Position numbers and translations under genes: made by a program. The notes under the pieces were generated by a model. It had not been told where the DNA came from and searched no databases. It saw nothing but the letters and a program-made list of their open reading frames with translations. Shown one piece after another: positions 1 to 8,127 of a DNA stretch of 64,000 nt. Source of the stretch: Thermanaerovibrio acidaminovorans DSM 6589 (GTDB lineage Bacteria > Synergistota > Synergistia > Synergistales > Synergistaceae); the NCBI RefSeq assembly GCF_000024905.1, contig NC_013522.1, positions 248,001 through 312,000 of the forward strand, written 5' to 3'. Positions within the stretch are counted from its first letter, which is position 1. Each line of letters opens with the position of its first letter.

Positions 1-726
1 GTCCCGGGCGAACTCCCCGATCCTGTCCAGGTCCTCCAGCTCCCTTGGATCGAACCGGTGGCGCACCCGGTCCAGGAGGGACGGATCCCCCTTCATGTTG
101 GGTATGTCCCGGAGGAGCTGGGCCTTGGGCGGGTCCCCAAGCCCATCCAGGATCCCCCGGTAGGCCACTAGGTCCCGCCGGCGCAGGGCCCCCATGAGCT
201 CCTGCCCCATCCCCCTGGGCAGCCCCCGGAGGGCCCGGCGGAGCATGGCGGGATCCCCCACAACGAAGAGGTGATCCCCCATGCCCATCTCCCGGAGGGC
301 CCGGTCCGCCAGGTAGATGGCCTCGCAGTCTGCCCCCTCCCCGTCGGCCCCCACGATCTCCGCCCCCGTCTGGTAGGCCTCGAAGGACTCCTCCGGGGGA
401 TCCGGCCGGCGGAAGGCCCGCTCGGCGTAGCATATCCTGATGGGCCGCTGGCGCCGCTCCTCCTGGCGCATCAGCTTCAGCACCGCCGATACGGTCACGT
501 CGAAGGTGAGGGCGCAGGGCTCCCCGTGGGGGGACGTGAGGGGTACGATGGAGCCCGCCTTGGAGGGCTCCAGCACCTCCCAAAGGTCGTCCAGCCTCTG
601 CACCGACGGGGGATAGATGGGCCTGTAGCCGTGCCGGATGAAGACCTCCATGGCCTTCATCCGGCAGGCCTCCATGGAGTAGGATAGCTCCTGGTGGGGG
701 TTAAGCGCCCCTCTGGGGACCCGCAT
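1..726 (-). CDS. hisZ: ATP phosphoribosyltransferase regulatory subunit HisZ (3' part beyond window)
   Basis: The minus-strand frame opens with ATG at 726 (MRVPRGALNPHQ...) behind a GGAGGAGGT ribosome site and runs off the window edge, giving 242 residues. It has the class II HisRS-like fold pattern: an N-terminal 'FIRHGYRPIYPPSV' strand-helix, a 'ALTFDVTVSAVLKL' segment at the place of the HisRS 'LRPD.T' motif, and 'YQTGAEIVG' at the place of the HisRS/HisZ 'Q.G.E..G'. In the family HisZ is a catalytically dead HisRS paralogue that activates short-form HisG for the first step of histidine synthesis. hisG would be expected just downstream, outside the window. It is transcribed away from the hisC unit. 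True HisRS is less likely because the ATP-binding motif 2 arginine context is altered. Confidence 0.8.
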   Translation of the reverse strand, partial: MRVPRGALNPHQELSYSMEACRMKAMEVFIRHGYRPIYPPSVQRLDDLWEVLEPSKAGSIVPLTSPHGEPCALTFDVTVSAVLKLMRQEERRQRPIRICYAERAFRRPDPPEESFEAYQTGAEIVGADGEGADCEAIYLADRALREMGMGDHLFVVGDPAMLRRALRGLPRGMGQELMGALRRRDLVAYRGILDGLGDPPKAQLLRDIPNMKGDPSLLDRVRHRFDPRELEDLDRIGEFARD

Positions 727-778
727 TACGGGGCACCTCCTCCCGGGGGACCCACCTGAGTTGGCGGTTAGGTGACAT
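701..778 (-). other. Possible 25-codon leader ORF overlapping the hisZ start
   Basis: On the minus strand a GGAGGT (785-790) is followed 7 nt later by ATG at 778, opening a 25-codon frame that ends with TAA at 701-703, inside hisZ in another frame. It has no histidine codons, so classical his attenuation is not supported. It could couple translation to hisZ or be chance. Inference only. Confidence 0.25.
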
Positions 779-875
779 GGTCATACCTCCAGTGCCTTGT
801 TAGCGTGATGAATTGGTAGCCGAAAGCGTGGTTTGCATGATATCATGGGGGCCGCGGAAAATCAACGGAGGTGTT

Positions 876-1694
876 GTGAAGTTGCGAATCGACGGGGTGA
901 TATTCGACGTGGATGGGGTGCTGGTGGACGTGGGGGGCTCGTATCCAAGGGTTATCCGTAGGGCGGTGGCCTGGGGATGGGAGGCCCTGGGGGGGGAGGT
1001 GGACTGCGAGGGTTACACCGATGAGCATCAGCGGGTCACCAAGGCCCACCGGGCCTTCAACGACGACTACGACATCCCCTGGGCCATGCTGTGCATGGCC
1101 AGATGCCGGGGGATAGGCCCCTTGAGCCGGTCCTTCCCGATCCCTGGTGAGTGGGAGGAGGAGCTGGCCTTATTTGACGGAGACGACCCGGTCCCCTGGG
1201 CCATGGAGCGGTTCGGAGAGCCGGAGTTCGACGGGTCCTTCCGGGAGGCGGTGAGGGGTTTCTGTGACAGGCTCTACGTGGAGGGGCTGGATGGGGAGGA
1301 GCCCTACTTTAAGTACGAGAGCCCCCTGATACGCCGCCGGTTCGACCATATACCCCTGCCGGTGGGGATCTACACCGGGCGTCCCTGGCGGGAGCTGGAC
1401 CTGGCGTTCCGGTTGCTGGGGTGGGAGGACTTCCCCCGGCACCTGGCGGTGACCCCCGACAGTGGGATACTGAAGCCCTCCCCGGAGGGGCTGAGGATCC
1501 TGTGTCAGGAGCTAAACATCTCCAACCCCGCCTTCTTCGGCGACTCGGAGAGCGACCGGGCCGCCATGGAGGCCTTCGGCCGGGGGGTCTTCGTGGCCAT
1601 AGGGGACAGCCCCGGGGGCGATGGTCCCAGGTTCTCCAACGTGGAGGAGGGGTTGGACTGGGTCCTGTCCCAGGCGGGGGGTGAGGGGCCTTGA
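876..1694 (+). CDS. HAD-superfamily phosphatase (subfamily IA, hyp1-like)
   Basis: A 272-residue HAD hydrolase. Motif I is 'FDVDGVLVDVGGSY' with the nucleophile and acid Asp near residues 11 and 13. Motif II is 'IYTGRP', the motif III lysine lies in 'GILKPSPEG', and motif IV is 'FFGDSESDR'. The 'DVDGVLVDV..SY' opening resembles the subfamily IA 'hyp1' group, which is sometimes linked to histidine synthesis. Because it overlaps hisC, a histidinol-phosphatase role is plausible but unproven. I chose GTG 876, four bases after GGAGG (867-871); TTG 882 with a 10-base gap is an equally good start. Its 3' end overlaps hisC by four bases (TTGA), so the two are translationally coupled. Confidence 0.75.
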   Translation: MKLRIDGVIFDVDGVLVDVGGSYPRVIRRAVAWGWEALGGEVDCEGYTDEHQRVTKAHRAFNDDYDIPWAMLCMARCRGIGPLSRSFPIPGEWEEELALFDGDDPVPWAMERFGEPEFDGSFREAVRGFCDRLYVEGLDGEEPYFKYESPLIRRRFDHIPLPVGIYTGRPWRELDLAFRLLGWEDFPRHLAVTPDSGILKPSPEGLRILCQELNISNPAFFGDSESDRAAMEAFGRGVFVAIGDSPGGDGPRFSNVEEGLDWVLSQAGGEGP

Positions 1695-2779
1695 CGTTCC
1701 AGTTCGAGGCGCACCCCAAGCGGTCGCTGGAGAAGCTGGCCCCCTACGAGGCGCTCCCGTCCGGGGTTGACCTGCCCCGAGGGGACCTGGTGGTGATGAA
1801 CGCCAACGAGAGCCCCTACGGTCCCTCTCCCCGGGCGCTGGAGGGTGCCCTGGGGGCCCTCAAGGGAGGGGTGAACCGGTACCCGGACCCCTCCGCCCGG
1901 GACCTCACCGGGGCCTTGAGCGCCCACTGGGGGGTGGAGGAGGACCGGATCCTGGTGGACAACGGGCTGGACGGGGTCATAACCCTGCTGGGGATCACTT
2001 TCCTTGAGGAGGGGGATCAGGTGCTACACGGGGAGGTGACCTTCTCGGTCTACAAGTCTCTGGCCATGAGGCTCGGGGCCGTATCGGTCCCGGTCCCCAT
2101 GGGGGACCGGTGGGAGCTGGACCTGGAAGGCTTCCTCCAGAGGATCGCCGACAGGACCCGGCTCGTCTTCGTGTGCAACCCCAACAACCCCACCGGCACC
2201 CTGGTTTCCCACCGGCGGATGGAGGAGTTCATGAGCCTGGTGCCTCGCCGGGTTCTGGTGGTCTCCGACGAGGCCTACGGGGACTTCGCCGGGGATGACC
2301 TGCCTAGGACCCTGGAGCTCATGGAGAGGTACCCAAACCTGATCATGATGAGGACCTTCTCCAAGGCCTACGGCCTGGCTGGGCTTCGGGTGGGCTACCT
2401 GATCGCCCACCCGTCGGTGGTCATGGCCATGAGGCGGGCCAAGGAGCCCTACGGGGTCAACGCGGTGGCCCTCGGGGCCGCCCTGGGGGCCCTGGAGGAC
2501 CGGGAGCACCTGAGACGCACCGTGGAGGCCCTCCTGGAGGGCCGGCGCTTCCTGGAGGAGGGGCTTGAGAGGCTGAAGGTCCCCTTCGTCCGATCCCACG
2601 CCAACTTCGTGTTCATGCCCCTGGGGGACCGGGCGGGGGACGTCTTCCGGGGACTTGTGGCCCGGGGTGTGCTGGTGAGGCTCTTCGACTCCCTGGGGGC
2701 CATCCGGGTGTCGGTTGGGACCCCCAAGGAGAACCTGGCCTTCCTCAAGGCCCTGTCGGAGGTGATCTGCGATGAGTGA
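1691..2779 (+). CDS. hisC: Histidinol-phosphate aminotransferase
   Basis: A 362-residue class I/II PLP aminotransferase. It converts imidazole-acetol phosphate plus glutamate to histidinol phosphate. Visible signatures are 'NANESPYGPSP' at 38-48, 'VCNPNNPTGT' near 161-170, 'VSDEAYGDF' with the PLP-ring aspartate near 193, and 'RTFSKAYGLAGLRVGY' with the Schiff-base lysine near 225. The length is normal for HisC. The start is TTG at 1691, overlapping the HAD stop. The 3' end overlaps the next gene by eight bases. HisC-type enzymes can also serve phenylalanine/tyrosine synthesis, so the divergent hisZ is the main argument for histidine. Confidence 0.88.
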   Translation: MTFQFEAHPKRSLEKLAPYEALPSGVDLPRGDLVVMNANESPYGPSPRALEGALGALKGGVNRYPDPSARDLTGALSAHWGVEEDRILVDNGLDGVITLLGITFLEEGDQVLHGEVTFSVYKSLAMRLGAVSVPVPMGDRWELDLEGFLQRIADRTRLVFVCNPNNPTGTLVSHRRMEEFMSLVPRRVLVVSDEAYGDFAGDDLPRTLELMERYPNLIMMRTFSKAYGLAGLRVGYLIAHPSVVMAMRRAKEPYGVNAVALGAALGALEDREHLRRTVEALLEGRRFLEEGLERLKVPFVRSHANFVFMPLGDRAGDVFRGLVARGVLVRLFDSLGAIRVSVGTPKENLAFLKALSEVICDE

Positions 2780-3932
2780 CGCCAATGGCGCGGTCTTCGT
2801 GCCCGCCCAGTCGAATCCCGCCAAGGTGAAGGACCGGGCCCTATGCTCCTTCGTTACCTCCGGCAAGGGGGCCTTCAACGCCAAGGAGGGGCGGCTCCTG
2901 CTTCTGCCTCTGGGGCTAGAAGCCCTGGGAGGGGTGGTTAAGCGCCTGTCGGACTGGATCGTATCCCAGGGGGGGGTGATGTGCGGGGGGGCGGAGGATC
3001 ACGGGCACCTCAGGTCCCTGGCGGAGCGGTACATGCGGGACCATCGGCGCACCCTGTGGGGGGCCCACTGGGGCTACCAGTTCATCTTCGCCCGGTTCGA
3101 CTCCCGGGGGGAGGTGTCCATAGGCAAGCCGGACCTGCCGGTGCTGGAGGTGCAGGAGGTGGAGCCCGGGGGGCTCAGGCGCCTCTGGGTGGTGCCCTCC
3201 CATGGGGATGCCCTGACCGGCCGGGAGCTCCTGGGTTGCCAGGGTTGCGGGGCCCTGTGGAGCGGCGACTCCCCCCTGGAGCCCCAGGTGGAGCCGGGGG
3301 AGATGGGGGATTTGCCCCCCATGGAGGAGGTTCACACCCCGTCCACCTCCACCATAGAGGATCTCTGCCGGTTCCTGGGGGTTGAGCCAAGGGACACCAT
3401 CAAGACCGTGGCCCTGATGGAGGATGGGGGAGGCCGGCTGGCCGCCGGGCTTGTGCCGGGTGATATGGGGCTGTCCTACGCCAAGGCCTCCCGGGCCCTG
3501 GGCTACCGGGTGGTGATGGCGGATGACCGGGCGGTCAGGTCCCTTTTCGGCCCCTGCGCGGGCTACCTGGGGCCCGTGGGGATCCAGGGTGGGGATATAA
3601 TAGCCCATGACTCGCTCAGGACCCCGCGCCCCATGGTGGCGGGAGCCAATCGGGTGGATCACCATCTGAGGAACGTGGTGCCCCTCAGGGACTTCCGGTG
3701 CTCCTTTGCGGACCTGGGGGCGCTGACCCCGGGGTCCCCCTGTCCCCGGTGCGGTGGGTCCCTGGCCCCCCGGCCGGTCCGGGTGGTGGGGGAGGTGACG
3801 ATTCCCGACGACCCGGGGGAGATGGGCTTCACGGTCTCCTCCCGGGAGGGCAGGGAGAGCTTCTCCACCGTGGCCCTGGGGCGGGTCGATCTTGTGGCCC
3901 TGCTGTTGGCCATGGAGGAGAGTGAATCGTAG
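2772..3932 (+). CDS. ProRS-derived protein keeping the INS/YbaK-type editing domain, no catalytic core
   Basis: A 386-residue protein that aligns by eye along much of bacterial prolyl-tRNA synthetase. The N-terminus ('SGKGAFNAKEGRLLLLPLG', then a helix) resembles the ProRS opening. A 'CQGCGALW' knuckle near 155 precedes 'EVHTPSTSTIEDLCRFLGV' (about 190-208), the typical entry to the ProRS INS editing domain, with the conserved editing lysine in 'DTIKTVAL' and a 'GYLGPVGIQ' loop. A second CPRC knuckle follows near 325. Motif 2, the motif 3 arginine and the C-terminal anticodon-binding domain are missing, so it should not aminoacylate. A trans-editing role (for example Ala-tRNAPro) is inferred. 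It starts with ATG inside hisC. Confidence 0.7.
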   Translation: MSDANGAVFVPAQSNPAKVKDRALCSFVTSGKGAFNAKEGRLLLLPLGLEALGGVVKRLSDWIVSQGGVMCGGAEDHGHLRSLAERYMRDHRRTLWGAHWGYQFIFARFDSRGEVSIGKPDLPVLEVQEVEPGGLRRLWVVPSHGDALTGRELLGCQGCGALWSGDSPLEPQVEPGEMGDLPPMEEVHTPSTSTIEDLCRFLGVEPRDTIKTVALMEDGGGRLAAGLVPGDMGLSYAKASRALGYRVVMADDRAVRSLFGPCAGYLGPVGIQGGDIIAHDSLRTPRPMVAGANRVDHHLRNVVPLRDFRCSFADLGALTPGSPCPRCGGSLAPRPVRVVGEVTIPDDPGEMGFTVSSREGRESFSTVALGRVDLVALLLAMEESES

Positions 3933-4922
3933 GTGTTGGACCTTCTGACGCCCCCCGATAGGGGGCTGTTCTTCACCAAGGAGGACCCCAAGGACCCCCG
4001 GATGGGGGAACTGGTGATCCCGGTGGACCAGAGCTTCGGGGACCGGGTGGTTAGCGAGTTCGACGCGGTGATCATAGGCATGCCGGAGGACCGGGGCGTG
4101 AGGGCCAACCGGGGCAGGGAGGGGGCCAGGCTGGCCCCCGATGAGGTGCGGCGTCACTTCTACAAGCTCACCCCCGGTTTCGGCCCGTCCCTTTCGGAGC
4201 TCAAGATAGGCGACCTGGGCAACGTCAAGGTGGAGGGGATGACCCTGGATGAGGCCCACGGGGCGTTGCGGTGGGTGGTCCGGTGGGTGTCCTCCATGGG
4301 GATCATCCCCATAGTGATCGGGGGAGGGCACGACAACTCCTACCCGGGGCTCTACGGCTTGAGCGAGGGGCTTAAGCTTGGGGAGGGGGAGCTGGGGGTG
4401 GTCAACGTGGACCAGCACCTGGACGTGAGGGACCTGAGCTGGGGGGGGGTGACCAGCGGGACCCCCTTCTACCGCTCCCTGGAGGAGATGCCCACCAGGT
4501 GCCTTAGGGGGCGGAACTTCGTGGAGTACGCCATCCAGGAGGGTCACAACTCCCCCTACTACTACGAGTGGCTCTGCGAGAGGCACGCCACGGTGATGAC
4601 CTTCGATGAGGTGCAGGGGCGTCCCATGGAGACCTTCATAAGGGCGCTGCAGATAGCGGGCCGGGGCACCCGGGCAATAGCGGTGTCGGTGGACATCGAT
4701 TCGGTCCGGAGCACCGACGCACCTGGGGCCTCGGCGGTGTCCCCCAACGGGCTGTCGTCCCACGAGCTGAACAAGATAGCCTACCTGGCGGGGCGTAGCT
4801 ACAAGGTCAAGTACCTGGACGTGATGGAGATAAGCCCTCCGCTGGACCAGGACGGCAGGACCGCCTCCCTGGGGGCGGACGTGATATTCCGGTTCCTGAA
4901 GGGGATGTGCGAGCGGCGATGA
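3933..4922 (+). CDS. Ureohydrolase-family protein, formimidoylglutamase (HutG)-like
   Basis: A 329-residue arginase/agmatinase-fold protein. The manganese ligands appear as 'GGGHDNSY' (about 128-135), 'NVDQHLDVR' (about 152-160) and 'SVDIDSVRSTDAPG' (about 248-261). The GGGH motif and the 'VDQHLDVR' form are closer to formimidoylglutamase than to agmatinase (which usually has DAHxD), so formiminoglutamate hydrolysis in histidine breakdown is the best guess. Arginase or guanidinobutyrase activity cannot be excluded. GTG at 3933 follows the previous stop directly, with a GGAGAG site upstream. The other hut genes are not in the window. The last four bases overlap the regulator gene. Confidence 0.7.
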   Translation: MLDLLTPPDRGLFFTKEDPKDPRMGELVIPVDQSFGDRVVSEFDAVIIGMPEDRGVRANRGREGARLAPDEVRRHFYKLTPGFGPSLSELKIGDLGNVKVEGMTLDEAHGALRWVVRWVSSMGIIPIVIGGGHDNSYPGLYGLSEGLKLGEGELGVVNVDQHLDVRDLSWGGVTSGTPFYRSLEEMPTRCLRGRNFVEYAIQEGHNSPYYYEWLCERHATVMTFDEVQGRPMETFIRALQIAGRGTRAIAVSVDIDSVRSTDAPGASAVSPNGLSSHELNKIAYLAGRSYKVKYLDVMEISPPLDQDGRTASLGADVIFRFLKGMCERR

Positions 4923-7654
4923 GGCCCATGAAGGCCAGGCTCCTGGGGCCCATGGCCCTTTGGTCCCACGGGGAGGGGGTGCATCTGCCCTTCAAGAAGG
5001 CCTACGGCCTCCTGGCCTATGTGTTGGTGAACCGGCGGGTCCACCGGGACCGGCTGATGGATCTGCTGTGGGGGGATGTGGACCGGGTGAAGGCGTCCGG
5101 CAGTCTTAGGAACGCCCTCTACGAGATAAGGCGTCACCTCCCGCCGGAGGCCCTGGTCCCCCGCCGACTCTGGGTGGAGCGGGGGCCCGGTTGGGAGGTG
5201 GACCTGGATCTCCTGGAGGAGGGGAGGCTACCCCCCGAGGCGGGGGACTTCCTGGAGGGATTCTCCCTTCCCGAGTGCCCCCTCTTCGACGACTGGGTCT
5301 ACCAGGTTCGCCAGCAGGTCCGGGAGCGGATCCGGCGGATGGTGCTGGAAGGCGCCGGTGGTGAAGGGGATCGGCACCTGATGTGGCTCTTCAGGTCCGA
5401 TCCCACGGACCACCGAGTGGTGCCGGTGGTCATGGGTGCCCTGATGGGCTCCAACAGGCCCGGGGAGGCCCTGAGGGCCTTCTGGCTTCACCGTCGTGCC
5501 CTGATGGAGGACCTGGAGGACGGCCCTTCGGAGCAGGTGTTGGAGCTTCGGGATCGGGTGCTGGAGCGGGTGCTCCGCCGATCCAAGCTGGTGGGCAGGG
5601 ACCGGGAGCTCCGGGCCGCCCTTGACTTCGCCGCCTCGCCGGGGGGATCGGTGGTCTGGATCTCCGGCGAGCCCGGGGTGGGGAAGACCCGGTTCGCCCG
5701 GGAGCTGGTCAGGCTCTCGTACCCCGCCAGGGCCCTCTGGGGCAGACCCACCCTCGGCAGGGTGCCCCTCTGGCCATGGGAGGACCTGCTGAAGGGTCTT
5801 AGCCCCATAGGTCATCTCCCTGGCGCGGAGGAGGCGGCCATGCGGCTAGGCCGGGTCTTCCCGTCCCTTGGGGTCAGGGGGCTGGACTTCCAGCCCTCCG
5901 ACGCGGCATCTATAGGCGTCATGGCCTTCCGGATAATCCGGCAGGTGGCCAGGACGGAGGGGCCGGTGTGGCTCTGCTTCGACGACCTGCACCGGTTCGA
6001 CCACCCGTCCCTGGAGGCCTTAAGGGCCTTCCTGTCCTGTCTTGGCGGGGATGGGGGCGTTTCGGTGGCCCTGGTGTCCCGGCGGGGGGATCACCCGATC
6101 CGTCGTCACCTGAGGTCCCTGAAGGGGCGGGGGGTGGAGCTGCTGGAGCTGGAGCTGTCCCCCCTGGACGTTAGATCCGGGGCCGCCATGTACCTGGCCC
6201 TCACCGGCGTGGAGCTCACCCCAAGGGAGGCGGAGGCGCTCCACGCCAGCACTCTGGGGCTTCCCCTCTTCATAGAGGAGGCGGCGGGGCGATCCTCCTG
6301 GCGGACGGACCTTCTATCCGGGGCGGTGGAGGGACTGATGGGGGACCTGTCCGGGCCGGAGGTGGAGCTCATGGAGGCCCTGTCGGTGCTGGACGGGCCG
6401 GTGGAGGTGGAGGACCTTCGGGAGGTTTCGGGCCTTTCGGAGGGGGCCTTCCGGGAGGCATTGAGGTCCCTGCTGGGGCTGAGGCTCGTGCGGCTCGAGG
6501 GGGGAGGAGAAGTGGTGGACGTGTACCACGGCATATTCAGGGAGTGCGTCTACCTTTCCATGGACCCCCTGGTCAAGGGGGAGCTGCACCGGAGGGCCGG
6601 AGGGGTCTTGGGCCGGAAGGGGGACCCCTTCTCGGTCCAGCGGGGGATCCACCACATGCGGCGCGGCGGGGATCCGAGGGGTGAGCTGAAGCTCCGGCTC
6701 AAGGATCTCACCAGGCACATGGAGCTCCACTACGAGCTGTTCCCTCCCCTGCCGGACGAGGCCCTCAAGGCCCCCTCCCCCTTTTACGGGGACCGGGAGG
6801 CCACCCTGGAGATGCTGGATCAGGTGGGCCCCCTGGTGGGCGCCTCCGGGGGGGACCGAGGTTACCTGGCCCGGTTCCTGATGTTGAAGGGGGGCTTCCT
6901 GCTCTGGTGGGGGGAGTACGGCCGAGGAAGGGGCATGGTCCTCCAGGCCCTGGAGCTGGCGGAAGGGCTGGGGGACGGGGTGCTGGTGCTGGGGGCCCTT
7001 CGGCGGCTTGGGTACCTTTACGTCCAGCTGGAGGACCACCGGTCCCTGGGGGACGTGGCGTCCCGGATGGAGGTGGCCTCCGGGGGAGACCTGCCCCACC
7101 TGGGGCTGGCGCTGAGGCTGAGGGGGCTGTCTTTGGCCTTCGCGGGGCTTCACCGGGAGGCGCTGGAGGTCTTTGGGGAGTCCGCCCAGGTGTTCTCCCT
7201 CCTGGGGGAGTCCGGGTTTAGGTACCACCTGAACCGCCTGGCGGCGGAGGCCTACCGGGGGGAGAGCACCTTCGCCATGGGTCGAAGGGAGGAGGGGCTC
7301 CAGCTGGTTCGCCGGTGCCTGGAGGAGGCGGAGTCCCTGGGGATGAGACGCTTGCGTCCATTCATGATGTCCCTGCTGGGGCGGCTGGAGTGCCTGGAGG
7401 GGAGATGGGCCGAGGGGGCCTGGCTGGGGGCGGAAGCCCTGAGGGCCCTGGATCAGATGCCCTGGTGGAGGATAGATGCCCCCACCCTGGCCATGGGGGC
7501 CCTCCAGGAGGCCCTGGAGGGCCGTAGGGACCGGGCCCGGTCCCTCATGGGGGAGGCCCGATCAGCCCTGGGGATCCGGAAGCCCTCCTGGGACAGTTTC
7601 CTGAGGCTGGCCCAGGAGGAGCTCCGGCGGCTCTCATCCTTGCCGGAGGCCTAG
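4919..7654 (+). CDS. Large BTAD (SARP-like) transcriptional activator with AAA ATPase domain
   Basis: About 911 residues. The first 90 or so ('ARLLGPMALWSHGEGVHLPF...' to '...LRNALYEIRRHL') form an OmpR-type winged helix as in SARP proteins. A BTAD domain (about 95-220) ends in 'ALRAFWLHRRALMEDL'. An AAA domain follows with Walker A 'GEPGVGKTR' near 250 and Walker B 'VWLCFDDLHRFD' near 345. The C-terminal half is helical and TPR-like, with no LuxR-type HTH. It probably senses a ligand or partner and activates transcription. Being last in the hisC unit suggests control of these genes. The chosen ATG overlaps the previous stop (ATGA); GTG 4907 is possible. It converges on the EIIA gene with a four-base overlap. 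Confidence 0.75.
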   Translation: MRPMKARLLGPMALWSHGEGVHLPFKKAYGLLAYVLVNRRVHRDRLMDLLWGDVDRVKASGSLRNALYEIRRHLPPEALVPRRLWVERGPGWEVDLDLLEEGRLPPEAGDFLEGFSLPECPLFDDWVYQVRQQVRERIRRMVLEGAGGEGDRHLMWLFRSDPTDHRVVPVVMGALMGSNRPGEALRAFWLHRRALMEDLEDGPSEQVLELRDRVLERVLRRSKLVGRDRELRAALDFAASPGGSVVWISGEPGVGKTRFARELVRLSYPARALWGRPTLGRVPLWPWEDLLKGLSPIGHLPGAEEAAMRLGRVFPSLGVRGLDFQPSDAASIGVMAFRIIRQVARTEGPVWLCFDDLHRFDHPSLEALRAFLSCLGGDGGVSVALVSRRGDHPIRRHLRSLKGRGVELLELELSPLDVRSGAAMYLALTGVELTPREAEALHASTLGLPLFIEEAAGRSSWRTDLLSGAVEGLMGDLSGPEVELMEALSVLDGPVEVEDLREVSGLSEGAFREALRSLLGLRLVRLEGGGEVVDVYHGIFRECVYLSMDPLVKGELHRRAGGVLGRKGDPFSVQRGIHHMRRGGDPRGELKLRLKDLTRHMELHYELFPPLPDEALKAPSPFYGDREATLEMLDQVGPLVGASGGDRGYLARFLMLKGGFLLWWGEYGRGRGMVLQALELAEGLGDGVLVLGALRRLGYLYVQLEDHRSLGDVASRMEVASGGDLPHLGLALRLRGLSLAFAGLHREALEVFGESAQVFSLLGESGFRYHLNRLAAEAYRGESTFAMGRREEGLQLVRRCLEEAESLGMRRLRPFMMSLLGRLECLEGRWAEGAWLGAEALRALDQMPWWRIDAPTLAMGALQEALEGRRDRARSLMGEARSALGIRKPSWDSFLRLAQEELRRLSSLPEA

Positions 7655-8127
7655 GGTTTGTAGGATATGATCTCCTCCCCGGCGCACACGCTGGAGCCCG
7701 GATCCTTGAGGACCCTCACCACCTGACCGGTGGTTATCACCACCGGGGACAGGATGGACGGGGCCTTCTGCCTTATCAGGTCCAGGTGGAACCGGATCAC
7801 CGGCTCCTTTGCGCTCACCCGGTCCCCCTGGCGCCTCAGGGCCTCGAACCCCTCACCCTTGAGGTTCACCGTGTCGATCCCTATGTGGATCAGCACCTCA
7901 ACCCCGTCGGGGGTCCTGACCCCGAAGGCGTGGCCGCTGTCCATGAGGACCTCGATGGTGCCCTCCACGGGGCTCAGCACCAGTCCCTGGGTGGGCTCCA
8001 CCGCCAAGCCGTCCCCCACCAGTCGCTGGGAGAATACCTGGTCGGGCACCTCCGAGAGGGGGCGCAGGATCCCCGTGAAGGGGGACAGGATCTTGAGCTC
8101 CCTTGGTTTGAACCATCCGCTTATCAT
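7651..8127 (-). CDS. PTS glucose/GlcNAc-family EIIA protein
   Basis: A 158-residue free-standing EIIA of the glucose family. It accepts phosphate from HPr and passes it to an EIIB domain. Both conserved histidines are visible: His66 in 'DSGHAFGV' and the phospho-accepting His81 in 'LIHIGIDTVNLKG', along with the family opening 'LSPFTGILRPLSEVPDQVFSQRLVGDG'. The nagE product upstream has only IIC and IIB domains, so this gene supplies the missing IIA. It is last in the nag operon and its start overlaps the previous stop (ATGA). EI and HPr are not in the window. Confidence 0.9.
   Translation of the reverse strand: MISGWFKPRELKILSPFTGILRPLSEVPDQVFSQRLVGDGLAVEPTQGLVLSPVEGTIEVLMDSGHAFGVRTPDGVEVLIHIGIDTVNLKGEGFEALRRQGDRVSAKEPVIRFHLDLIRQKAPSILSPVVITTGQVVRVLKDPGSSVCAGEEIISYKP

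Noticed and set aside
2916-4763. 615-codon open frame on the minus strand
   Set aside because: It is a Pro/His/Gly-rich shadow of the ProRS-like and HutG-like genes, common in GC-rich DNA, with no start context or family similarity.
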